A stretch of 64,000 bases of DNA, from positions 124,001 through 188,000 of the forward strand of contig MJAN01000006.1 of assembly GCA_001875255.1 (NCBI GenBank), given 5' to 3'. Within the stretch, counting starts at the first letter, position 1; every line of letters begins with the position of its first letter. Below the pieces are notes generated by a model. That model worked only from the letters and a program-made list of their open reading frames with translations. It was not told where the DNA came from and ran no database searches. Source of the stretch: Candidatus Sabulitectum silens (lineage in GTDB: Bacteria; Fermentibacterota; Fermentibacteria; Fermentibacterales; JCC-6). Of the stretch, positions 43,465 through 54,370 are shown piece after piece. A program made the position numbers and the translations under genes.

Positions 43465-44778
43465 TCATAATATATAACCTTCTTCGCCGCCTCTTTCAAC
43501 CAGCATGGCCAGTTTGTCCGAAGCCTTCCTGCCGGTGAGCCTGCCCTGCCGCTTATAAGGTCCGGAGCGCCGAAAGATACTCTTCAAAGAGGAAGGACAG
43601 TACCGAGCGAAGCCGCCGGGCGCCGATGTCCTCCTTCTCATCGTTAAGGTAACGGGCGGTCTCGGCAATCCTGCGTTTGGCCCTGTCGTCCACGGAGAGG
43701 AAAAGGCCATCGGCAGCCAGGAGACCCAGATACTGGTCAAGTATGCAGTTCTCCGGTTCGGTGAGTATCTTGAGCAGGTCCTCCTCGGAGAGTGGATCCA
43801 GTGATACCCTGAGGGGAAACCTGCCCTGAAGTTCGGGTATGAGGTCCGCCGGACTGCTTCCATGGAATGCGCCGGCGGCAATGAAAAGCATGTGGTCCGT
43901 TTTTACCGGGCCGTACCTGGTGGACACGACACTTCCCTCCACAAGGGGAGAAGGTCCCTCTGTACGCCCATTCTGGAAACATCCGGTCCGCTGCCCCCCT
44001 CGGATCCAATGATCTTATCTATCTCGTCTATGAAGATGATGCCCTCTTCCTGGGCCAGCCTCAGGCCTTCCTGTATGTGCTCTCCCCCTTCGAGGATCCT
44101 ATCCATCTCCTCATCGAACAGCTTTTTCCTGGCATCGGCCACGGAGATCCGAATCTTTTTCCTACGCTTTCCGATGACCTTTTCCAGCATCTTTTTCATC
44201 TGATCGTTCATCTGGTTGTCGAAGCCCTGTCCCGGTATCACCGGAAAAACCTCTACTCCCAGGGCCTTCTCCGCAACGGCCAGCTCTATCTCCATTTCCT
44301 CGAAATGTCCCCGGTCGAGAAGAACCTCCACCGCCTCGGGGGAACCGAGATCCCCGCCGGAGGACCTTATCGAGGCCAGAAGCCTTGCCCTGACCCTTTT
44401 CTCCGCCTCGTGAACCCTTTCCCTGCGAGCCTCCGCAGTGGCCAGCTGAACCGCCGCCCGAACCAGGTCTCGAATGATTCCCTCCACATCCCGGCCGACA
44501 TATCCAGTTTCGGTGTACTTTGTGGCCTCCACCTTCACGAAGGGCGCCCCTGAAAGCCCGGCTATCCTTCTGGCTATCTCCGTCTTTCCAACCCCGGTGG
44601 GCCCCATCATGATGAGGTTGCTGGGGTATATCTCCGAGCGCATGGGCTCCTCCACCAGCCTTCGCCTGTATCGGTTGCGAAGGGCTATGGATACCGTTCT
44701 CTTTGCTTCGTCCTGGCCTACTACATGCTTGTCGAGCCAGTTCACGATCTCAGCAGGGGTCTTTACTCCGGAATGCAT
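43465..44778 (-). CDS. hslU: ATP-dependent protease ATPase subunit HslU (two frameshifts)
   Basis: [52 protein letters not shown]-term [25 protein letters not shown]. Confidence 0.94.
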
Positions 44779-45305
44779 ATTTCCTCCGACTGGACGTCAC
44801 CACCGGTGTAGATACAGATGTCACAGGCAATTTCGATGGACTCCCTGGCAAGCTTCAAAGGACCCATTCTCGTGTGCCGGTCAAGGGCCCTGGCCGCGGC
44901 CATGGCATAGGGTGAACCGGAGCCAACGGAAACTATGCCGTCGGGGGATTCCACCACTTCTCCGGAGCCTCCGATTATCAGGGCGTGTCTGCTGTCCACA
45001 GCTGCTATCATGGCGTTCAGCTCCCTGAGATACTTGTCCGCCCTCCATTCCCTGGCGAGTTCTACCGATGCCCTGGGCAGGTTTCCCCTGAAGGATTCGA
45101 GTTTTTCCTCAAGACGCTCCACAAGGGCGAAGGCGTCGGCTCCGGCGCCTGAGAACCCCACCAGAACCGTGCCGTCGCAGAGACGCCTTATCTTTCTGGC
45201 GGTCATTTTCAGTATGGTGTCGCCCAGGGTAACCTGGCCGTCGGCGGCCATTGCCGCCTTCCCGTTCCTTACGATGCCCAGAACGGTGGTGGATCTTAGT
45301 TCCAT
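44763..45305 (-). CDS. hslV: ATP-dependent protease proteolytic subunit HslV
   Basis: TTVLGIVRNGKAAMAADGQVTLGDTILKMTARKIRRL; adjacent hslU. Confidence 0.97.
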   Translation of the reverse strand: MELRSTTVLGIVRNGKAAMAADGQVTLGDTILKMTARKIRRLCDGTVLVGFSGAGADAFALVERLEEKLESFRGNLPRASVELAREWRADKYLRELNAMIAAVDSRHALIIGGSGEVVESPDGIVSVGSGSPYAMAAARALDRHTRMGPLKLARESIEIACDICIYTGGDVQSEEICIPE

Positions 45306-45318
45306 ATTCGTCCTCCTG

Positions 45319-45334
45319 CGGCGGCGCCGCCGCC
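45319..45334. other. perfect 16-bp GC palindrome gcggcggcgccgccgc directly 5' of the hslV Shine-Dalgarno-like AGGAGG
   Basis: Direct reading: transcript-sense CGGCGGCGGCGCCGCCGCAGGAGGACGAATATG. Confidence 0.6.
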
Positions 45335-45342
45335 GATAGAAT

Positions 45343-48248
45343 CTAATTCAGACCCGCTGCCTCCAGGGCTTCGGCGTGGGTCAAACCCATTTCTGAAACA
45401 AGTACGCCGTAGGCCAGTTCCCCGTGCCCCATATCCGCCAGGAGAACGGCCCTGGCAGAGGGTGAGAATGTCTCCATTGAAAGTATGTACCAGAGGGCGA
45501 TCCTTTTTGCCCCGTCGGGATCACTGGCGAATCTCTCGGCGAGGCCTGCCACCAGAGGAGCTCCCAGTCCGCCGTCGGCGTGTTCAGCCATGATGCTTCC
45601 CAGGGATACCGCCGCCATTACCTCGCCCAGTGACGCCAGGCCGGTCATTTCGGTGATCATGTCGATGGTTCCTATGTCGGTCTTCCACTGGAGGCCCGGG
45701 CTGTTCTGGTCCATGCTGCCTATCACCGCCGCCAGGGCGGTGTCCATTATGTTGAGCCCGGAGCTGTAGGGGCTGTGGATGGTATGCCTGTCAACGGTGG
45801 TTTCCATGAGGTCCAGCAGCACAGGATCCTCGATCTCCTCACCCAGTGTCCGGAGTATGTCCCGGGCGGTTATGTAGTCGCCGAAGGCCAGGGCTGCCTC
45901 TATTCTGATCCATTCCTGCCCGGGTGAGCCGTCGCTGATGGAATCGATCACGGCGCTGAAGGCTTCTGCCTGCTCGAATTCACGGGCAACCGCCGCCAGC
46001 TGTGTGATGGCGGAATCCAGGCCCCTCGTTCCGGTGGAGACCGCAAGGCTTTCCATGTAGGCGGTGGATTCCATAACGAACTGCCTGGCGGCCCCGGTTC
46101 CCTGGGTTCCCATGAAAAGCCTGGACTTCAGCATTACAAAGCTGGGCATGATGGGCAGCCATTCCGCTGGCATTGCGGAGAAAACCTGCTCGGCGCGGTC
46201 AAGGCACAGGGCGGTCCTTTCCGGGTCTCCCTGGGCAAGGTACTGGGCGGCGAGCCTGGTGTAGCTGCTTACGTAATTCCTTGCTATCTGAACGGCCTGG
46301 TCGTCCTTGTAGACCCCGGGATCATCCAGGCCCGTCATCAGGTATTCCTCGGACAGGGCGAAGCCCTATCAGTGTCCACCCGCTCAAGGACCGGGCGTCC
46401 ATCACCCTGAAGGTGATCCCCTGCATCTGCAGATAGTCCTCTACATACTGCCTGTTCTCTCCGGAGACGGTGCCGGCTATCATTATCTCTCTTCCGTGAA
46501 GTTCCTGGTTCCTGAGCATGTTCATCAGAAGGAGGTCCTGCATGGGTACCGAGCCCTGGTTTCCTCTGCCCATGTTCGGTACGGTTATCGCCAGGGAACC
46601 CCTGGTAAGGACCCAGGGCCATGCGTTGTTGAAGGTCTGGTCCAGTGTTGCCCTGTCGGTGGGTGATGTTTCCGGAAGACCGCTGCTGGTCACATGGAAG
46701 AAGTTCGGCCCCCAGATGAACACCGGCTGCATGGATGCCCTTACCTCCCGGGTGTAGCTCAGGAGTTCCGGGTCGGCTTCCAGAAGCTGCTCCATGTACC
46801 ATTTCGTGTTCATGAGGCTCAGGTTGGAGATCTGGACGTCCCGCCTGACCCCCAGAACCCCCTGGGCGAACCACAGCGGGAAGGTGTCGTTGTCGCCGTT
46901 GGTGATTATCACGGCGTTGGGAGGACAGGACTCAAGGAGATTTATGCCGTAGTCCCGGGCCACATAATCCCCGGAACGGTCACACATGTGCCAGTTGGCC
47001 AACAGAGAGACGAGGGGAAGGCCAGAAGGCCCCAGGCGGCCCTTCTTCCCATCGCGGTCCTTGCCCTGGCAAAAAGCGAACCGGCGCCGATCATTGCCAG
47101 GACGGCAAAGAAAATGAATGAAGCCCCGAAGAAGTAGTCCCGCTCACGGACCTCTCCGGACATTGTTCCCTCGGGGCCTGTCTTGAAGTTCAGATACACC
47201 ACGAAGGCAAAGCTGGCCATGAAGAAGGTGAGCCCAACAAGGACGAGGAGGTCCCTTCGTCTGCCCCCCATGGCTATGAGCCCGGTTATGGTAAGCATGG
47301 CCAGTGCCAGCCAGAGGAAGGCCCATGCCGCTCCGCCGGCGGCACCCATGGGCCCGGTCCAGGCTTCCGGTCTGCCCACCTGCCAGGAAAGGTACTCCCT
47401 GTAAAGCCCCAGCTGATCCATGAAGGGGCCCTTTCTTTCAAGGATCGATACCTGGCCGTACTGCTTCCTCTCCAGGGCCTCCCTGAACTCCGTCCAGCGG
47501 GAGGGATCGGTCTCATTTATCTCAGGGTTCTGTATGGCCCTGAGGGGCATGTACAGGTGAACGCTGAAGGCGAGTACCATCAGCCCCAGGAACATTATTA
47601 TGAACCCCGGGGACCTCCACTCGAAGGCCTTTTTCCTCAGTGCGTACAGGAAATACATGGCCACGATGGGCAGCACCACTATAAGGCGCTTAAATGGTTG
47701 CCAATTGAAAGGGTCATGAGGTAGCCGGTGAGGAGAAGCTGCCTTCCTGCGGGTTTTCCCGCCAGACGCCTCTCCAGCCAGATGTCGAAGGTCCACAGTA
47801 TAAGAACCGCTAGAAGCCCCGCCATGGCATAGGTTTCTGTGGCGTTGTTGTTCCGCCAGACGGTGTAGCTGAATGCTGCCAGGAGAGCTCCCGCGGCGGA
47901 TACCGGCCTGTAGAGCCAGCTCTGGAAATCCATCCGGATGCACCACCGCTGAATCAGCCTTGCAATGAGGCCTATTGTGACGGAACCGGCCAGGGCGCAC
48001 ATGAGGTTCACCCTTGCGGCCACTGAAGGTATGAAGGAGAAGAGAATGGTGCTCACCCTGCCCATGAGAACGAAAAAGGGCACTCCGGGGGGATGGGGTA
48101 TGCCCGCCACCCATGAGCATGTGATGTATTCGCCGCTGTCCCAGAAACTGACCGTCGGGGCAAGGGTGATAAGATAGACCAGGAAGGCAGCCACCGCTGC
48201 CCCGGCGGCTATCAGCCTGTCCGTTGTGAGAATTTCTCTGTACTTCAC
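45343..48248 (-). CDS. DUF2723 (GT-C-like) multi-TM protein, GTG start, three frameshifts
   Basis: [72 protein letters not shown]2723 motifs. Confidence 0.87.
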
Positions 48249-49113
48249 TTTTTCCCCCTGGGATGAGTCTTCATATAGATGCCCTTCAGCTTGTCGGTGG
48301 TAAGGTGGGTGTAAACCTGTGTGGTTCCTATCCCGGCGTGGCCCAGCAGTTCCTGGACCGTTCTTATGTCGGCGCCGGCGTGAGAAGATGGGTAGCGAAG
48401 CTGTGGCGGAAGGTATGGGGCGTTGCTCCTGCGGCCCTGGCTGCCTTCATCACTCCGGAGGAAACTATTCGCCGTATGTCCCTGGGATCGAGCTTTCTCC
48501 CCCGGACGCTGAGAAAAAGTGCGCCGGGGTCCTCCTGCCTTACGAACTCATGCCTTTTTTCCATCCATTTTACTATCCTTGCCCGGGAGCCTTCGGGGAT
48601 CGGAACAATGCGTTCCCTCCTGCCCTTCCCCATCACCCTGACCAGACCCTCTGCCGTGTCGGTGCCGGCCAGTGTCAGGGATGCGGTTTCCGAGGCCCTG
48701 AGACCTGTTCCGTACAAAACCTCCAGGACAGCACGGTTCCGAATGCCCAGGGTGGTTTTTGTGTCGAATGCTTCAAGAACGCTTCTGACCTCTCCGATCC
48801 CCAGAAAACCGGGAAGACTCGGGGATACCCTGGGAGGCTTTAATGTAAGCGCGGCATCGGTGGAGGACCTGCCGGTTTCATACAGCCAGGCGGAAAAAGT
48901 TCTGAAACAGCTGACCATTCTGGCCAGGCTGCGTCTGGAGAGCCCGCCGGAAGCCCTCTCCATCATATAGTTACGCATGCTTTCCCCGTCGAAGCCCTTG
49001 GAAAGGGACCTTCCGCTTCGGGAGAAGGCGGTGAGTTCCGATGTGTATGCCCGCACTGTGAGGGGAGAGAGCCCCCTGCCATGGAGAAGCTCGTCCTGGA
49101 AGGCGGTTATCAT
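48245..49113 (-). CDS. tyrosine recombinase XerC/XerD-like (frameshift ~48375)
   Basis: [42 protein letters not shown]; corrected [26 protein letters not shown]. Confidence 0.92.
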
Positions 49114-51301
49114 CAGTCTATCTTCTTCCTGCAATTCGGGCAGTACACTCCCTTCTTCCTTCTTTCCAGAACGGGAAATCCGCACCGGGGACATCTGCGG
49201 TCCAATGGCTGGTTCCACATGGCGTAGTCGCAGTCGGGGTACCGGCTGCAGGAAAAGAAAGGTTTGCCTTTTTTCGTTGTTCTCTCCACCAGCTCACCGG
49301 TGCAGTTCTCCACGGGACATTGAACCCCGGCGGGTACCGGTCCGGTGTAGCTGCACTTTGCCGAGGAGCATGCCACATACCTTCCGTAACGGCCCTTTCT
49401 GATCGCCAGCCTGCCTCCGCACTGGGGGCAGACGGCGCTCCGGGGCTGTTTCATTGTTCTCCTCCAGTGGTCTTGTATACCTGCAGTCGGGAAACCCCGG
49501 GCAGGCCAGAAAACGGCCGAACTTGCCCATTTTTTCCACGAGGTTCCTGCCGCACTCGGGGCACTCCTCGGCGGTTTCCCTCACCAGGGACGCCTTAATC
49601 TCCGGCAGCCTTCTCATGGCTTCCTCGATGGAAGCCGCCAGGGGGGTGTAGAGCTGTGAGACCGCTTCGGTATATGTTTTTCTGCCGGCGGCGATCTCGT
49701 CGAGGAGATCCTCCATGCTGGCGGTGAAATCCACCTTGAATATGTGGGGAAACAGCTTCACGAGAAGGTCGGTGGTGATCATGCCAACTTCCGTGGGAAA
49801 GAGCTTTTTCTCCTTGAGTTCAACATAGGCCCTCTTCTTAAGGGTCCCGATTATCGAGACGTAGGTGGAGGGTCTGCCGATCCCCTTCTTCTTCATCTCA
49901 GAGACCAGGGTGGCCTCGGAGAACCTGGATGGAGGTTTCGTGAACTTCTGTTCGGTCCTGACATCCGCGAGATCCACCTGACCCTCCTCGAGGTGGGGGA
50001 TCTCCGCGGTAACCTTGAGCTGCCCGGGGTCTACCAGGGAGAAACCGGCCTCCATGATCTTCTGGCCGGAAGCAATGAAGACGAGGTCCTCGCCACTTGC
50101 GAGAACGGTGGTTTCCGCTATTTTCGCATCGGTCATCTGGGTGGCGGCGAAACGGTTCCAGATCAGTGTATAGAGCTTCAGATGACCAGGCTCGAGAACA
50201 CCACGGAGTTTTTCCGGAGTAATGTTTATGTCGGTGGGTCTTATTGCTTCATGGGCGTCCTGGGCGCTCCGGCGGAACGGAATCGCCTGGGCTTGTCGGC
50301 GAGGAGTTCCTTTCCCCAGCGCCCTTCGATGTATTCACGGCATGCTTCTATGGCGGAGGGCTCTATTCGCACCGAATCGGTCCTCATGTAGGTTATGAGG
50401 CCGGTGTTCTCGCCATCTATCTCAAACCCCTCGTAGAGTCCTGGGCAAGCCTCATGGTTGCCGAGGGAGACATGGAGAGCCTTGAAGACGCGGTCACCTG
50501 AAGGGAACTGGTAATGAATGGAGGGGCCGGCTTTCTTTTCTTCTTCTTCTCCTGGATGGAGGTGATCTTCCAGTTGGCCTGTTTTGCCCTTTCCACTATG
50601 GCCTGGGCCGATGTGCCGTCGGTGGGTGAATATCTGTCGCCGTCGGCCCTTTTTCCCCTGTCCCTGTGCAGTTTAGCGGAGAATGTGTTGCCATTCTGAA
50701 GGAATTCTGCGGTAACCGGCCAGTACTCATGGGGCTTGAAGCCGGTTATCTCCTTCTCCCTCTCCACGATCATGCGAAGTGCAACTGTTTGCACCCTGCC
50801 GGCACTGAGCCCCTTTCCAACGGTTCTCCAGAGGTAGGGACTCACCCTGTAACCAACAAGACGGTCCATTACCCTTCGTGCCTGCTGGGCGTCGACAAGG
50901 TCCATGTCTATGCCGGTGGCGGATCTGGAAGCGGCGGTTACCGCGTCCCTGGTGATGGAATTGAATCGTATCCTTTTGAAGATCCGGTCCTCCGCCTGGA
51001 GCAGCATGGAAACATGCCAGCAGATTGCCTCTCCCTCGCGGTCGGGGTCGGCGGCGAGGTAGATCTCGGTATAACCCTCGGCGGTTTTCCTGAGCTTCGC
51101 AACGGCGCTCCGTTTCTGGGGCAGGACGGTGTAGGTGGGTTCCATGGTGGTGAGGTTCACGCCGATACGGTTCAGGGGAAGGTCCCTGACATGCCCGTTG
51201 GAGGCCACCACGTCCCATCCCCTGCCAAGGTAGTTCCGCAGGCTGCGGGCCTTCGCCGGAGACTCAATAATGACAAGTTTCCGTTCTTTCTTTGAAGCCA
51301 T
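49113..51301 (-). CDS. topA: DNA topoisomerase I with C-terminal zinc ribbons (frameshifts ~50430/50270, ~49450)
   Basis: KKERKLVIIESPAKARSLRNYLG; LAADPDREGEAICWH; GIGRPSTYVSIIGTL; C-term CPECG/CPQCG/CPVENC/CPRCG ribbons. Confidence 0.95.
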
Positions 51302-51336
51302 TGAGTTACGAACTCCCGTTGATTTGTTGTGTGCAG

Positions 51337-52734
51337 CTACTGGATATCAGTAAGCCATTGTGACACAGGCCCGGAGATGTACTCCCAGCAGTCTTCCCGA
51401 TACCCCAGGTAGTTCTGGAACTGGCCCGGGCTGAGAACCCCCTGGACCTCCAGGAAGGATGGAGCGGTAAGGCTCATTATCAGTGTTTCCTGGAACCTGT
51501 TCTCCCTGTAGTAGAGAACGAGCTGACCCACATTGGTAGGCGCCAGCCAATGGGCGGTCTTCCTGATAAGATCCAGCCTGTTCTCCATTTCCTCGGGGTG
51601 ATTTATGGCCATCACCAGGACACAGGTGGAATCGTGAAAGACGAGGAGGGCGGCATCCGACAGCTCGACATCCGCCGCCGCCGCTATGGTGGAGAGTTGC
51701 TCCTGAATGGTTTCAGGGGGTGTTGCAAGAACCTCTGCACCGGTACTGCCGGGGGCGGAACCGCGAAGGATAACCGGAGGGGGGTCCTGGATCTCAGGGT
51801 ATTCACCGGCCAGTGTCAGGGCATTCAGGCCATAGGGATCCTCTCCGGGGACTTCGGTTGTTTCCTCGGCCTGGAGAGTGTCCGGAGGAACCGGCGTGAG
51901 GGCAGTATCCGCTGGGAGGGTATCCTCGGTTACCGCTAATGGTTCAAGTGTATCCGAGGGAGTATTCACGGTGACCGGAGTGTCGGAAAAGAGACCCATG
52001 GGATCCATGAAGTAGAAGACCACAGCCAGTGCCGCCAGGAAAATGACACCGATGAGAACATAGCGAAGGGGTCCTGCACCTGAGGGCTGTTCCTCGGCTT
52101 CCTCACTGTCTGAATCGAAAACGAGCCCCTCTTCCCTTTCCGGTACAACACCTTCGTTTGCGTGCTCGATGGATTTGCCCGCGGCGGCGCATTTGCTGCA
52201 GACATGCGCTATTCTGTCGAAGCAATCACGGCATGTGAGGTCGGAACAGGTTCTGCAGGGAGCCAGCTTTTCGCCGTCGGTGGGGGTACGCCCGCAGATA
52301 TGGCAGCGGCTGGTGGCCCTTATCTCATCGCTGGCCGAGGTGATGAGTATCGATTCCTCAGGGGATTCCGGCTCCTCTTCAATCTCATCGTACTCATCAG
52401 CATCGTCTTCCTCAGTATCGGAGATCTGGTCAGCGGCCATGTCCCCGGATATGTCGATGTCCTCTTCTTCAGGGGTTTCCTCCGGGGAGTCCTCCTGTGA
52501 CTCCTCGGGGTCCAGCCTGGGAAGAAGATCGATGTAGGGGTAGAGGTCCTTCTGTATTGCCCTGGCCTCCCCCATTGGAACCGCTTCTCTAATTACGGAG
52601 GGTGAATTGTTCACGGCATTCTCGGCATCGGAAACGGAAAGGTCAAGGCTTGTGATAAGGAGCTTCAGGACCTTTCTCTTTTCCTCTTCCCGCCCCAGCC
52701 TCACAAGGAGCAGGTCAACAAGGGATTCAGACAT
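51337..52734 (-). CDS. uncharacterised single-pass membrane protein: L7/L12-CTD-like N-terminus, acidic linker, C4-C4 cross-brace zinc finger, TM helix, Pro/Thr linker, C-terminal globular domain
   Basis: EEKRKVLKLLITSLDLSVSDAENAVNNSPSVIREAVPMGEARAIQKDL; CHIC-X12-CRTC-X4-CRDC-X7-CSKC; PLRYVLIGVIFLAALAVVFYFM. Confidence 0.8.
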   Translation of the reverse strand: MSESLVDLLLVRLGREEEKRKVLKLLITSLDLSVSDAENAVNNSPSVIREAVPMGEARAIQKDLYPYIDLLPRLDPEESQEDSPEETPEEEDIDISGDMAADQISDTEEDDADEYDEIEEEPESPEESILITSASDEIRATSRCHICGRTPTDGEKLAPCRTCSDLTCRDCFDRIAHVCSKCAAAGKSIEHANEGVVPEREEGLVFDSDSEEAEEQPSGAGPLRYVLIGVIFLAALAVVFYFMDPMGLFSDTPVTVNTPSDTLEPLAVTEDTLPADTALTPVPPDTLQAEETTEVPGEDPYGLNALTLAGEYPEIQDPPPVILRGSAPGSTGAEVLATPPETIQEQLSTIAAAADVELSDAALLVFHDSTCVLVMAINHPEEMENRLDLIRKTAHWLAPTNVGQLVLYYRENRFQETLIMSLTAPSFLEVQGVLSPGQFQNYLGYREDCWEYISGPVSQWLTDIQ

Positions 52735-53335
52735 CAGGCTCTTCCTTCCAGCAGTTCGAACTGCCTGTGAAGACGGGCAATGACCATACGACTAACCCTT
52801 CTGAGGGTTTCGAAAACACCCCTTCCGTCCGACGCAACGGACTCGAGACAGGGACCCTGGAAAGGCCCAGCTCGCTCACTATACGGGAAACGGGAACCGC
52901 GTCGGGCAGGTCCCGCTTGTTACACTGCAGAACAAGGCTTACGCCCTTCCTCTTCTGGGTCCTTAGGTTTTCCTTCAGATCCCTCAGGCTGGCTATGTTC
53001 GCGTCCATCCTGAACTCCTGCGAGTCCGCCACGAAAACTATTCCGTCCACCCCCTGGAGTATCAGCCTTCTGCTGTCGGAGTACATTGCCTGGCCAGGCA
53101 CGCTGTAGAGGTGGAGGCGGATCTTGAATCCGTTGATCTCTCCCGAATCAAGGGGCAGGAAATCAAAGAAAAGCGTTCTTTCATTACCGGCGGCAAGGGA
53201 GATGAGCTTCCCCCTTGAATCCGCGGTGACCTGGCTGTGAATGTATTTCACATTGGTGGTTTTTCCGGACAGACCGGGGCCGGCGTAAACAAGCTTGCAG
53301 TCTATCTCCCTGGCGCTGTAGCTAACGGTTGCCAT
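52734..53335 (-). CDS. MglA-like small Ras-family GTPase (paralogue 2), frameshift ~52845
   Basis: CKLVYAGPGLSGKTTNVKYIHSQ; LHLYSVPGQAMYSDSRRLILQGVDGIVFVADSQ; corrected C-term GRGVFETLRRVSRMVIARLHRQFELLEGRA with TGATG overlap to the next gene. Confidence 0.92.
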
Positions 53336-53342
53336 CTATGAA

Positions 53343-53531
53343 TCACCCTTCGTTCTTGTCCTCATCGCCGCTTTCATCGCTTGGATCTATTTCAGTGTCC
53401 TTCAGCCCTTTTTTGAACTGGTTGAGGGATCGCCCGATGGATCTGGCTATTTCAGGGATCCTTTTCGCTCCGAAAAGAAGAAGCAGAACCAGAAGTATGA
53501 TGATCAGTTCCGGCGTTCCTATGCGACCCAA
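53343..53531 (-). CDS. tatA: Sec-independent translocase component TatA/E
   Basis: [41 protein letters not shown]. Confidence 0.92.
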   Translation of the reverse strand: MGRIGTPELIIILLVLLLLFGAKRIPEIARSIGRSLNQFKKGLKDTEIDPSDESGDEDKNEG

Positions 53532-53549
53532 TTTACCCCTCCCTTTCCG

Positions 53550-53822
53550 TCAGAACCACTTGTAAAGGACACCCACTATAACCAGACCGGCAAAGGTCAT
53601 TATGTTCATCCTTATAGCTATCTCCGCAAGGTGGAACCTGAGAATATAAATATCGAAGCCGATGGGGCCCACGGAGAACTCGGCGTTACCGCCGAAGAAC
53701 TGCCTGAGGGCCACGGACCCGTCGGGAAGAAGGGCGCTGACCGCTTCGCCGAAAACCGTTCCGGTAACCATCCCCGCCACCGCTATGAATACCCAGAATC
53801 CGCTGGACCTTCCGTGCAGCAA
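53550..53822 (-). CDS. DUF4321 family membrane protein
   Basis: 90 aa, two TMs, FSVGPIGFDIYILRFHLAEIAIRMNIMTFAGLVIVGVLY, typical DUF4321 pattern. Confidence 0.7.
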   Translation of the reverse strand: MLHGRSSGFWVFIAVAGMVTGTVFGEAVSALLPDGSVALRQFFGGNAEFSVGPIGFDIYILRFHLAEIAIRMNIMTFAGLVIVGVLYKWF

Positions 53823-53851
53823 TTTGTTCCTTCCAATACAGGTATCTTAAT

Positions 53852-54370
53852 TTAACCCCTGGCTCTTTGCAATACTTCGTTTCCGAACACTTTATCCCGC
53901 AGGGCCGCCGCCGCCGCGCCAACGGCCACTCCGGATACCACGCCCCACACCGTGACCGGGAGAAGAATGCTCCGGACCGGTATATCATGCAGAATTAGCC
54001 CGGCGGCGAGAAGCTGAGCCCACAGCGAGGACACCGCCCCAGCCGCGGAAATGCCGCAGAGGGACACCCTGCTCCCGAAAACCCTGCGCACCGCCGCCAT
54101 CACCGTGGCGCTGGCCAGGGCACCGCTCATGGAAAGCAGGAATGTGGGCGTGGCTATGATCCCGGTGATCAGCCCCACGGCCATGGCCCTCACCGCATTC
54201 AGTTCAAGGGTTTTAAGGTAGCCGAACCTTATCAGTGCCAGGACAGAGGCCACGTTGGCAAGCCCGAGTTTCATGAATGGCAGGGGTTTCGGGATCATTC
54301 CGTCGATAATCCCCAGGACCGCCGCGGCGGCCATGAGCAGTGTCAGTTCCCGGCTGCTCTTAGAAGACAT
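53852..54370 (-). CDS. Gx transporter / heptaprenyl diphosphate synthase component I-like membrane protein
   Basis: IIDGMIPKPLPFMKLGLANVASVLALIRFG; LLSMSGALASATVMAAVRR. Confidence 0.82.
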   Translation of the reverse strand: MSSKSSRELTLLMAAAAVLGIIDGMIPKPLPFMKLGLANVASVLALIRFGYLKTLELNAVRAMAVGLITGIIATPTFLLSMSGALASATVMAAVRRVFGSRVSLCGISAAGAVSSLWAQLLAAGLILHDIPVRSILLPVTVWGVVSGVAVGAAAAALRDKVFGNEVLQRARG

